Shown here piece after piece: positions 6,737 to 11,673 of a stretch of DNA of 11,673 bases. A model generated the notes under the pieces. That model ran no database searches and had not been told where the DNA came from. It saw only the letters and a list, made by a program, of their open reading frames with translations. The translations under genes were made by a program, and so were the position numbers. The number at the start of each line of letters is the position of its first letter. The stretch's first letter is position 1. This DNA comes from JANLQX01 sp031406385. GTDB lineage: Bacteria > Actinomycetota > Acidimicrobiia > Acidimicrobiales > JANYDT01. The stretch is from assembly GCA_031406385.1 (NCBI GenBank), contig JANOHI010000323.1:1-11673 (forward strand), in the 5' to 3' direction.

Positions 6737-7465
6737 ATGAACGAGTCGCCGCGCTCCCTCGAAGCATCTAAGGCGCGACCGTCGCCTGCCGTTCCGACCA
6801 CGACTGCGACGACGACTGCGACGACGACCGCAGGCTTGGGATCGACCCGACGCCTCGTCCCGGCCTACTTCGGGCCGTGGGCCACCCGGGAATGGGACGC
6901 CCTCCTGTTGCTGCGGCCGGCCCTGGTCGTGATCAACCCGGCCAACGGTCCCGGGGCCGTGCCCTTCGTCGGCTACCGGGAGCTCGTCGAACGGTGCGCG
7001 ATGACCGGGGCTGAGGTGCTCGGCTATGTGTCGACGCAATGGCTGCGGCGACCGGTCGCCGACATTGCCGACGACGTCGCGAAGTTCGCTGCGTGGTATC
7101 AGACCTCGGGCGCGTTCTTCGATGAGATCCCGAATCGGGCGGCCCCCGGAACGCTGGGTGCACTTGCTCAGCTCGACGAACTGACCGGTCGGCAGCGGAC
7201 CGTGTTCAACTGCGGCCAGCCGATCCCGAAGCGTTGGTATCGACTGTTCCCGGGAGTGTTGTGGGGGACGTTCGAGGGCGGACCGCAGCAGCTGGCAGAG
7301 TCGGCCTTCGTCGGACCATCGCACCGCCAGATCCACCTCGTGCATTCGGTCACGGAGTCGAGTGCGCCGGTGGTGGGGGCCGAGTTGGCCCGTCGGTGCG
7401 TGGGGTTCTCCTGCGTCACTTCTGACGAGATGCCCAACCCCTGGGACGTCTGCCCGGCGGAGTGA
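6737..7465 (+). CDS. Spherulin-4/GH135-like TIM-barrel protein
   Basis: A 242-aa protein whose residues about 40-240 match the Spherulin-4 fold pattern: VPAYFGPW at 41-48, VVINPANGPG at 64-73, GYVST at 97-101, a DI...FAAWY stretch, FFDE at 127-130, and WGTFEG at 176-181. Fungal Sph3 of this superfamily (GH135) is an endo-alpha-1,4-galactosaminidase. The Asp-Glu pair D129/E130 and E180 sit where its conserved acidic residues are expected, so a glycan-hydrolysing role is plausible but inferred. The N-terminus (residues 1-39) is Ser/Thr/Pro-rich with ATTT repeats and shows no hydrophobic signal sequence, which is odd for a usually secreted family. The ATG at 6737 has no clear Shine-Dalgarno, so a later start (for example TTG near 6836) is possible. 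It lies 75 bp after tRNA-Thr. Confidence 0.75.
   Translation: MNESPRSLEASKARPSPAVPTTTATTTATTTAGLGSTRRLVPAYFGPWATREWDALLLLRPALVVINPANGPGAVPFVGYRELVERCAMTGAEVLGYVSTQWLRRPVADIADDVAKFAAWYQTSGAFFDEIPNRAAPGTLGALAQLDELTGRQRTVFNCGQPIPKRWYRLFPGVLWGTFEGGPQQLAESAFVGPSHRQIHLVHSVTESSAPVVGAELARRCVGFSCVTSDEMPNPWDVCPAE
6797..6832 (+). repeat. Short CGACGACTG tandem tract in the N-terminus of the Spherulin-4-like gene
   Basis: A 12-bp unit (GACTGCGACGAC) is repeated about three times, encoding Thr-Ala-Thr-Thr stretches. It is a slippage-prone low-complexity tract preceding the catalytic barrel. Confidence 0.7.
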
Positions 7466-7547
7466 TCTCGCCTCGACGAGACGATCACGGCGAGGGCTCC
7501 CGGCATGCGTGGACAGCGCTTGGTCATTGGTAACGATGAGTTGGCTG

Positions 7548-7574
7548 AGAATCGCGCTGGCTATCTCAGATGTT
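7548..7574 (+). promoter_or_regulatory. Possible autoregulatory promoter of the ECF sigma gene
   Basis: AGAAT (7548-7552) is followed after 19 nt by GTT (7572-7574), one base and one spacer nucleotide away from the SigR consensus GGAAT-N18-GTT. SigR/SigH genes are normally autoregulated, which makes the position sensible, but the match is imperfect. Confidence 0.25.
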
Positions 7575-7591
7575 GGGCGTAGGGTGGTTCT

Positions 7592-8161
7592 GTGGCTGAT
7601 CAGGCGGACTTCGAGCGCCTCGCGATGGAGCACCTTCCCTCGCTGTACTCCGGCGCGTTCCGCATGACCCACAACCGGGCCGATGCCGAAGACCTCGTGC
7701 AGGAGGCCATGCTGAAGGCCTACCGGGGCTTCGGGAATTTCGAAGCCGGCACCAACATCAAGGCGTGGCTGTTTCGCATCCTCACGAACACCTACATCAA
7801 CACCTACCGGGCCAAGCAGCGGCGTCCGGAGCAGGAATCCCTCGGCGAAGGCGAAGAGCTCTTCCTGTACCGCAAGCTCGGTGGCCTGGAGGCGGCGACT
7901 CTGGGTCGTTCCGCAGAGGACTTCGCGCTCGATCAGTTGACCGACGGCGAGGTCAAGGCTGCGGTCGACGCGCTGCCCGAGGCGTTCCGTCTCCCGGTGC
8001 TCCTCGCCGACGTGGAGGGCTTCCACTACAAGGAGATCGCCGAGATCTTGGACGTTCCGATCGGAACGGTGATGTCTCGGTTGCATCGGGGAAGAAAAGC
8101 GCTGCAGAAGGCGTTGTGGGAGTTCGGAATCGAGCATCGCCTCGTTCCGCAGGGAAGCTGA
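7592..8161 (+). CDS. sigR: SigR/SigH-family ECF RNA polymerase sigma factor
   Basis: A 189-aa ECF sigma factor. Region 2 spans residues about 12-78, with the conserved DAEDLVQEAMLKAYRGF stretch and the NIKAWLFRILTNTYINTYR stretch typical of the actinobacterial SigR/SigH (ECF12) group. Region 4 spans about 118-172, with the helix-turn-helix YKEIAEILDVPIGTVMSRLHRG at 146-167. In this family the factor directs thiol-oxidative and heat stress genes (thioredoxin system, proteases) and is held inactive by a zinc anti-sigma factor; the gene downstream encodes one. The GTG at 7592 is preceded by AGGGTGG. The gene symbol is by family resemblance to Streptomyces SigR and mycobacterial SigH; orthology is likely but not proven here. 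Confidence 0.92.
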   Translation: MADQADFERLAMEHLPSLYSGAFRMTHNRADAEDLVQEAMLKAYRGFGNFEAGTNIKAWLFRILTNTYINTYRAKQRRPEQESLGEGEELFLYRKLGGLEAATLGRSAEDFALDQLTDGEVKAAVDALPEAFRLPVLLADVEGFHYKEIAEILDVPIGTVMSRLHRGRKALQKALWEFGIEHRLVPQGS

Positions 8162-8173
8162 CACCCGGACCCG

Positions 8174-8210
8174 CTGCGGTCCCGGCGCCCTGGCGCAGTT
8201 CTTGTTGGTT
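8174..8210 (+). terminator. Terminator-like hairpin between sigma and anti-sigma genes
   Basis: CTGCG (8174-8178) can pair with CGCAG (8194-8198), and CCGG with CTGG inside it, with a 3-nt bulge. A tighter alternative is GCGCC/GGCGC at 8185-8196. A T-rich tract (TTCTTGTTGGTT) follows. It starts 13 nt after the sigma stop and could act as a partial terminator that sets the sigma to anti-sigma ratio. Confidence 0.4.
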
Positions 8211-8259
8211 CACATCGTTTCGGATCACCCGGCTGCTCAGCCCGAGGGACACAGCACCT

Positions 8260-8562
8260 ATGAACTCCTCCAGCCGAACCTCTTCGAATTCCCCTCACGA
8301 TCCGTTCGGACCGATCGACGAGACAGTCGTCGGCGATTGTTCGGCCATGATTGCCCGGCTGGACCACTTCCTCGATGGTGAGCTCACCGAACAGCGCCGC
8401 GTCAAGATCCAGTCCCACCTCGATGGATGCCCCACCTGCTACAGCGCCTTCGACTTCGAGGCCGAGCTCCGCATCGTCGTTCGCAGCCGTTCCTACACCG
8501 AGGTGCCGCCCGACCTGGCCGCACGCATCCGATCGGCCCTGGGGAGTGCGTCCGCCGAGTGA
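8260..8562 (+). CDS. rsrA: Zinc-binding redox-sensing anti-sigma factor, RsrA/RshA type
   Basis: A 100-aa protein with the ZAS signature: C27, then H53-x3-C57-x2-C60 (HLDGCPTC). In Streptomyces RsrA the equivalent Cys/His set binds zinc. Disulfide formation under thiol oxidation expels the metal and releases the sigma factor. The helical ARLDHFLDGELTEQRRVKIQSH region matches the sigma-binding fold. The ATG at 8260 is fixed because no ATG, GTG or TTG occurs in frame in the 98 bp since the sigma stop; GAGGGA lies about 10 nt upstream. The first 25 residues are a Ser/Pro-rich, probably flexible extension. The gap to the sigma gene is larger than in the classical, often overlapping pairs. Confidence 0.9.
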   Translation: MNSSSRTSSNSPHDPFGPIDETVVGDCSAMIARLDHFLDGELTEQRRVKIQSHLDGCPTCYSAFDFEAELRIVVRSRSYTEVPPDLAARIRSALGSASAE

Positions 8563-8618
8563 CGCCCGACGGGTTCCGGATCCGTTAGCACCACTTAGTC
8601 TGAAATAATCAATTTCGG

Positions 8619-8644
8619 GGAATGGATCGATTTCCCGCCACGTT
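8619..8644 (+). promoter_or_regulatory. SigR-type promoter, exact GGAAT-N18-GTT
   Basis: GGAAT (8619-8623), spacer of 18 nt, GTT (8642-8644), in the extended context GGGGAAT and CGTTG. This is the consensus established for Streptomyces SigR. It is 57 bp downstream of the rsrA-like stop, and its -10 element ends 9 nt before the ATG at 8654. Transcription would start at or very near that ATG, giving a leaderless or nearly leaderless mRNA. Confidence 0.65.
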
Positions 8645-8653
8645 GACGAAGTC

Positions 8654-8842
8654 ATGGCAGATCATGCAGTAGGAGCGAAGCCCCTCTCCGGTTCGGACCG
8701 TCCGTCCAAGAAGTTCTCCGCCGGGAGGGTATGTCGGGAAGCAGGGTGCGGAACCCGTCTCTCGATTTACAACAACGGGAAGTTCTGCTCGATGCACGAG
8801 CCGATGATCGTTCCCCGTACCCGCGGCAAGAAGATCGCGTAA
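8654..8842 (+). CDS. Small CCCH zinc-finger protein, probable SigR-regulon member
   Basis: A 62-aa basic protein with C27-x4-C32-x12-C45-x2-H48 (CREAGCGTRLSIYNNGKFCSMH), a likely single zinc site, and a basic tail (RTRGKK). I recognise the CxxxGCxTxLSxYNxxxxCxxH pattern as recurring in actinobacterial small or DNA-associated proteins but cannot name a function. There is no good Shine-Dalgarno before the ATG, in line with leaderless expression from the SigR-type promoter just upstream. Because its thiols resemble those of redox switches and it sits beside the sigma/anti-sigma pair, a role in thiol-stress response or zinc/nucleic-acid binding is possible. That is inference. Confidence 0.75.
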   Translation: MADHAVGAKPLSGSDRPSKKFSAGRVCREAGCGTRLSIYNNGKFCSMHEPMIVPRTRGKKIA

Positions 8843-8869
8843 CCCGGATAACGCCTGGGCACTTCGGAT

Positions 8870-8886
8870 GCTCGGTTTGACCGAGC
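8870..8886 (+). terminator. Hairpin after the small zinc-finger gene
   Basis: GCTCGG (8870-8875) pairs perfectly with CCGAGC (8881-8886) around a TTTGA loop, 27 bp after the stop. No U-run follows, so it would be an actinobacterial-style tailless terminator at best. Confidence 0.4.
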
Positions 8887-9048
8887 GGCTTCATCTCCAC
8901 CCCGGGCGATCAGACGGTTCGCCGACGACGGCAGCCGAGCGCCTCATACGATTGGTTCGTCGGCCCGCACACCTGGCGCCGGGCGCAAACACAATGGTTG
9001 GACGATCATCCCGCTCGATGCGAGCCGCAGATAGGCGGCGGCTCGGCC

Positions 9049-9054
9049 TACGAT
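9049..9054 (+). promoter_or_regulatory. -10 box giving a leaderless start for the 46-aa membrane protein
   Basis: TACGAT ends 7 nt before the A of the ATG at 9062, the distance expected for transcription starting on the start codon. A second copy of TACGATTGG occurs at 8947-8955 in the same gap. No -35 box is evident. Confidence 0.45.
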
Positions 9055-9061
9055 TGGGTCC

Positions 9062-9202
9062 ATGGTTCTCGCCGCACAGCAATGGTTCTACTGGCTCGGC
9101 GTCCTGCTGTTCGCCGCAGCAGCCGGCGGTGTGGTGATGACCCTGATCGGGTACTACCTGAAGGTTTCCCGCAACAAGGTCAGCCGGGTCACCAAGAAGT
9201 GA
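9062..9202 (+). CDS. Small single-pass membrane protein (46 aa)
   Basis: The ORF encodes 46 residues. A short aromatic start (QQWFYW) leads into one hydrophobic helix, about residues 11-32, followed by a basic cytoplasmic-type tail (KVSRNKVSRVTKK). The positive tail suggests the C-terminus is inside. There is no Shine-Dalgarno; a -10 box placed 7 nt upstream points to leaderless translation. Codon choice is GC-ending like its neighbours. I do not recognise a named family. It lies between the zinc-protein gene and tilS and could be a small stress or respiratory accessory protein, but there is no evidence of function. Confidence 0.6.
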   Translation: MVLAAQQWFYWLGVLLFAAAAGGVVMTLIGYYLKVSRNKVSRVTKK

Positions 9203-9231
9203 TTCCGGGTCGTCTGTTCCGGCGATCCTGA

Positions 9232-9335
9232 GCCCTCAACCGACTACCGCTGCCACGATGGGTATCCGCCGGCGACGATGGCTGCCGCCGGCCTCAACCG
9301 ACTCCCGCCGGCCTCGATGGCTGCCGCCGGCACGG
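9232..9335 (+). repeat. Degenerate direct repeats upstream of tilS
   Basis: CGATGGCTGCCGCCGGC occurs at 9276-9292 and 9315-9331. CCTCAACCGACT occurs at 9234-9245 and 9292-9303. Further partial copies of CGATGG and CCGCCGGC lie between them. The patch looks like a decayed local duplication in the gap before tilS. No coding or hairpin role is apparent. Confidence 0.7.
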
Positions 9336-9378
9336 TCGGCATGGTCCGTGATGATTGCCCCCGGTCGAGGCGACTGGC

Positions 9379-10329
9379 ATGGCTGAACTGGCGCTGACCG
9401 ACGCCGTTGCCGGGTCCGCGCTTGCGGGTCGTCTCCTGCGATCGTGCGCGTTTCCCTCGTCAACGGAGTTGGCGTGCGCCGTCTCCGGTGGACCCGACTC
9501 CGTGGCCCTCGCCGTGCTTGCAGTGCGGTGCGGTGGTTCGACCGTCGTGCTGCATCACGTCGATCACGGCCTGCGGTCGGGATCGACGGCGGAGGCCGAT
9601 GTGGTCGCAAACCTGGCCGCTCGTCTTGGCGTCGGGTTCGTTTCTCACACCGTCAACGTGGACGCTGGACCGAATCTCGAGGAGCGGGCCCGGGAGGCCC
9701 GCTATGCCTCGCTGCCGACCAACGTGGCCACCGGCCACACCGCTGATGACCTCGCCGAGACGGTACTCCTGCATCTGCTCCGGGGCGCCGGCCTCGACGG
9801 AGTTGCCTCCATGGCCCGGCCTCGGGTCGGGGGGCGCCAACGTCCCCTTCTCCGGCTCCGGAGGGTCGACACGATCGCGTTGTGTCTCGAGCTCGGACTT
9901 GAGACCGTGCGAGACCCGATGAACGATGACGCGCGCTTTCGCCGGGTCCGTGTCCGCAATGAGCTCCTCCCGCTGATGGACGACATTGCCGAGCGCGACG
10001 TGGCGGTGTTGCTCGCACGCCACGGCGACGTCGTGGCCGAGGACGTGGCCCTGCTCGACGCCCTCAGCGCAACGGTCGATCCCGGAGCACGGTGGGGGCT
10101 TGTGGGGATTGCCGCGCCCCTGGCCCGCCGCGCCCTTCGCCGATGGCTCGTCGACGGCGGAGTCGGTGACGGCCGCAGCGTGGACGGTGCGGCCCTTGAT
10201 CGGGTCATGGCCGTGGCGCTCGGTGAGGCGATCTCCTGCGATGCGGTCGGCGGTTGGCGCGCCGCCCGCACCGATGGATCCCTGCGCCTTCTCCGCCCTG
10301 CGCCCCTGCCGGACGATCCCTCGGGTTAG
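9379..10329 (+). CDS. tilS: tRNA(Ile)-lysidine synthase
   Basis: A 316-aa PP-loop ATP pyrophosphatase that converts C34 of tRNA-Ile(CAU) to lysidine, changing its decoding from AUG to AUA. The nucleotide-binding SGGPDS is at residues 36-41, then LHHVDHGLR and the family motif GHTADDLAETVLLHLLRGAGLDG. RRVRVRNELLPL follows as in other TilS proteins. It is shorter than E. coli TilS (432 aa), lacking most of the C-terminal domain, as usual in Actinobacteria. The ATG at 9379 is preferred over an in-frame TTG at 9355 because GAGG lies 8 nt upstream of it. The hpt and ftsH genes that often follow tilS are absent; tRNA genes on the other strand follow instead. Confidence 0.93.
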   Translation: MAELALTDAVAGSALAGRLLRSCAFPSSTELACAVSGGPDSVALAVLAVRCGGSTVVLHHVDHGLRSGSTAEADVVANLAARLGVGFVSHTVNVDAGPNLEERAREARYASLPTNVATGHTADDLAETVLLHLLRGAGLDGVASMARPRVGGRQRPLLRLRRVDTIALCLELGLETVRDPMNDDARFRRVRVRNELLPLMDDIAERDVAVLLARHGDVVAEDVALLDALSATVDPGARWGLVGIAAPLARRALRRWLVDGGVGDGRSVDGAALDRVMAVALGEAISCDAVGGWRAARTDGSLRLLRPAPLPDDPSG

Positions 10330-10463
10330 GGCGTCGGCTCACCGCTGCGATGCACGAGGCGGGAGGAGCTTCGGCGACCGATGCACACACTCAGACACCT
10401 GGCCGGCATCTACGGCTTCGACCTGTCGGCGATCACGCGCCTGCACGGGGACACGCTCGCCAC

Positions 10464-10494
10464 TCACCGGACCGGCTTCATCCACCACCGGTGA
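10464..10494. terminator. Candidate bidirectional terminator between tilS and tRNA-Phe
   Basis: TCACCGG (10464-10470) pairs with CCGGTGA (10488-10494) around a 17-nt loop. It lies between the convergent tilS and tRNA transcripts, where a shared terminator would be useful. There is no T-run. The rest of 10330-10578 holds nothing convincing: a 37-codon ORF at 10381 lacks a well-spaced ribosome site. Confidence 0.3.
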
Positions 10495-10578
10495 CGAGCG
10501 AGAAACGTTCAACGGCCCGTCTGAGTCCGTATCGCCGACCTGGCGCCGCCCGTGACGCTCCGCAAGCGCCGCTCGTTC

Positions 10579-10654
10579 TGGTGGTCGGAACCGGTGTCGA
10601 TCCGGTGACCTCACGCTTTTCAGGCGTGCGCTCTACCAACTGAGCTATCCGACC
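10579..10654 (-). tRNA. tRNA-Phe (anticodon GAA) with A54
   Basis: A complete 76-nt cloverleaf on the minus strand. Acceptor GGTCGGA/TCCGACC, D stem GCTC/GAGC with loop AGTTGGTA, anticodon stem CACGC/GCGTG with loop CTGAAAA (anticodon GAA), T stem ACCGG/CCGGT, discriminator A, encoded CCA. All stems pair fully. The T loop reads ATCGACA, so position 54 is A instead of the nearly universal T. It lies 61 bp downstream of tRNA-Asp in the same transcript direction. Confidence 0.96.
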
Positions 10655-10715
10655 GTGGTCCAGCCGCCCGTCGCCGGCTCGGATGAACATCAACGCCCGC
10701 GAGCGGGAATCGATA

Positions 10716-10793
10716 TGGCGGACCCGACGGGATTTGAACCCGCGACCTCCGGCTTGACAGGCCGGCGTGCACTCCTGGCTGCACCACGGGTCC
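10716..10793 (-). tRNA. tRNA-Asp (anticodon GUC)
   Basis: A complete 78-nt cloverleaf on the minus strand. Acceptor GGACCCG/CGGGTCC, D stem GTGC/GCAC with a 10-nt loop, anticodon stem CCGGC/GCCGG with loop CTGTCAA (anticodon GTC), T stem GCGGG/CCCGT (one G-U) with loop TTCAAAT, discriminator G, encoded CCA. The Asp-Phe order matches part of the Glu-Asp-Phe cluster known from Actinobacteria; no Glu gene is seen upstream here. Confidence 0.97.
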
Positions 10794-11174
10794 AGACCGT
10801 GGAGTGTCAAAGGTAGCAGACACCGCCCGGGCCTTCAGCCGTGATTCCGGCGGCCGGATCGGGTCGGAAGGCCTCCGGGGCCTCGATCCGGCTCGGGGTT
10901 CGGTGGATGGTGGGCGAGCGCCCGGGGCGGTCATGGCGTATGGTCGACCGACGAGCGAGTCGGGTCGTGCACCGAGTTGCGTCAGCAGCGGCTGAACGGC
11001 GGGTGAAGGGCTTCTGTCCACCGGATTGTGGGCTGATCCAGTCCGGCTATTGGTGTGGCTCGGCTGGGTCAACGTGGCCCGTACCCATTGCGTTTCGTCA
11101 CTGATTGCGGTCAAGTGATGTCTGGCTTGGAGGTGTTCTCCTGGCGTGACGAGAGACCGATGGAAAGGGCTTCA
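10794..11174. other. 381-bp divergent intergenic region without a convincing gene
   Basis: It separates the minus-strand tRNA pair from the plus-strand secreted protein. It contains the weak tRNA promoter and a strong hairpin at 10854-10891 (CCGGATCG with CGATCCGG, 22-nt loop). From about 10990 on the composition becomes more T-rich. A 63-codon frame at 10804 has no ribosome site and no protein-like features. No clear promoter for the downstream gene was found. Confidence 0.6.
10810..10838 (-). promoter_or_regulatory. Weak candidate promoter of the tRNA-Asp/Phe transcript
   Basis: On the minus strand CTGAAG (10838-10833) precedes TACCTT (10815-10810) by 17 nt. The -10 element lies 16 nt before the mature tRNA-Asp 5' end. 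Both boxes match the vegetative consensus only partly. Confidence 0.35.
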
Positions 11175-11673
11175 GTGAATACGATTCAAAAAACACGCCT
11201 TGGGCGTGGTTGGGCTTTGGTTGGGGGTGTCGCTCTTCTTGGTATGGGGATGGTGGCGTCTCCGGCGAACGCGCAGGATGCGTCGACGGGTGCCTCGGTG
11301 GGGAGCAGCGCGACTGCTCCGAATATCGAGTGTGCGTGGGCGTTGCCTGATTCCGACAAGGACTGGGGTAGTGCGCCGAAGATGCAGTACAACAACGATG
11401 ACACTCCGTTGCAGGGTGCGGGTTCGCCGTGTGTGGCGACCACGGATGGTTCCGACGCGGCAACGATGCCGAACCCGTATGGCTCGGCCACCGGAACGTT
11501 CATGATTCATGTCAGGCCGAATGCTCATGACAAGCCGACGGAGCAGTTCGTGGAATTGTGGGGCGCGATCGATACGAACAACGCCAACCCGGTTGTGTAC
11601 TTCGACGTGTATCACCCCGATGGCACCCAGAAGGTGCAGATCGACGCGACGAAGTATGCGTCGAGCATCAACC
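11175..11673 (+). CDS. Secreted protein of unknown family, C-terminus cut by window edge
   Basis: The frame is open to the right edge (166 codons from GTG at 11175). The start is chosen because GAAAGGG ends 5 nt upstream; an in-frame ATG at 11160 would add five residues. A clear signal peptide follows: KTRLGRGW n-region, hydrophobic residues about 14-28, and A-N-A cleavage near residue 33. The mature part begins with a Ser/Ala/Thr linker and has cysteines at 53 and 86 that could form a disulfide. Later stretches (FVELWGAID, VVYFDVYHPDGT) look like beta-sandwich strands. I do not recognise the family. Codons often end in G or T (GCG, ACG, GGT, GTT) where topA and holB favour C, suggesting high expression or a different origin. 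Confidence 0.75.
   Translation, partial: MNTIQKTRLGRGWALVGGVALLGMGMVASPANAQDASTGASVGSSATAPNIECAWALPDSDKDWGSAPKMQYNNDDTPLQGAGSPCVATTDGSDAATMPNPYGSATGTFMIHVRPNAHDKPTEQFVELWGAIDTNNANPVVYFDVYHPDGTQKVQIDATKYASSIN

Noticed and set aside
6427..6771. Plus-strand 114-codon frame spanning tRNA-Thr
   Set aside because: It translates straight through the tRNA and the three-copy intergenic element; not a protein gene.
6614..8164. 516-codon minus-strand open frame over the Spherulin-4-like gene, the sigma gene and part of tRNA-Thr
   Set aside because: It runs through a tRNA gene and two well-supported plus-strand genes and shows no protein-like features.
7765..8562. 265-codon plus-strand frame joining the sigma region to the anti-sigma factor
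   Set aside because: Only the last 100 codons (from ATG 8260) encode the anti-sigma factor. The upstream part is an out-of-frame shadow of the sigma gene.
10381..10494. 37-codon ATG ORF after tilS
   Set aside because: GGGAGG lies 14 nt upstream, too far, no family resemblance, and its end coincides with the inverted repeat at 10464-10494. Not enough to call a gene.
1..11673. CRISPR array, insertion sequence, prophage or integrase
   Set aside because: No regularly spaced identical repeats, transposase or integrase motifs were found. A duplicated tRNA-Thr or tRNA-Phe 3' end that would mark an attachment site was not seen either.

Overview
The window is a GC-rich actinobacterial chromosome segment. 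It carries the housekeeping order topA-tmk-holB, a SigR/RsrA-type sigma/anti-sigma pair, tilS, and an Asp-Phe tRNA pair. A TopA with a lysine-rich tail instead of zinc fingers, candidate leaderless starts and short Thr-Val-Ala-Pro-rich secreted proteins would fit Acidimicrobiia (Ilumatobacter/Microthrix-like). That class-level placement is an inference; no rRNA or strict lineage marker is present.

Layout, left to right. Positions 1-775 (minus) hold the N-terminal part of a secreted DUF4397 protein that runs off the left edge. Positions 1074-3989 hold DNA topoisomerase I (topA). A 230-bp gap follows with a 16-bp palindrome and an 81-bp element bounded by 9-bp inverted repeats, which contains a Trp-rich 25-codon ORF. 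Then come thymidylate kinase (tmk, 4222-4875) and DNA polymerase III delta-prime (holB, 4872-6326), overlapping by 4 bp. The gap after holB contains three copies of a 15-bp element in inverted and direct orientation. It is followed by tRNA-Thr(CGU) and a Spherulin-4/GH135-like protein (6737-7465) with no visible signal peptide.

The middle block is a thiol-stress regulon nucleus. It has a SigR-like ECF sigma factor (7592-8161), a 98-bp gap with a terminator-like hairpin, a zinc anti-sigma factor of RsrA type (8260-8562), and a 62-aa CCCH zinc protein (8654-8842). An exact GGAAT-N18-GTT sequence, the SigR promoter consensus, lies directly upstream of the 62-aa gene. A 46-aa membrane protein (9062-9202, probably leaderless), a degenerate repeat patch and tilS (9379-10329) follow.

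The right end has tRNA-Phe and tRNA-Asp on the minus strand, a 381-bp stretch without a convincing gene, and the start of a secreted protein (from 11175) whose codon use differs from the other genes and which runs off the right edge.

The best candidates for something new are the tmk leader element with its Trp-rich mini-ORF, the SigR-type promoter in front of the small zinc protein, the three-copy intergenic element after holB, and the tRNA-Phe with A at position 54.
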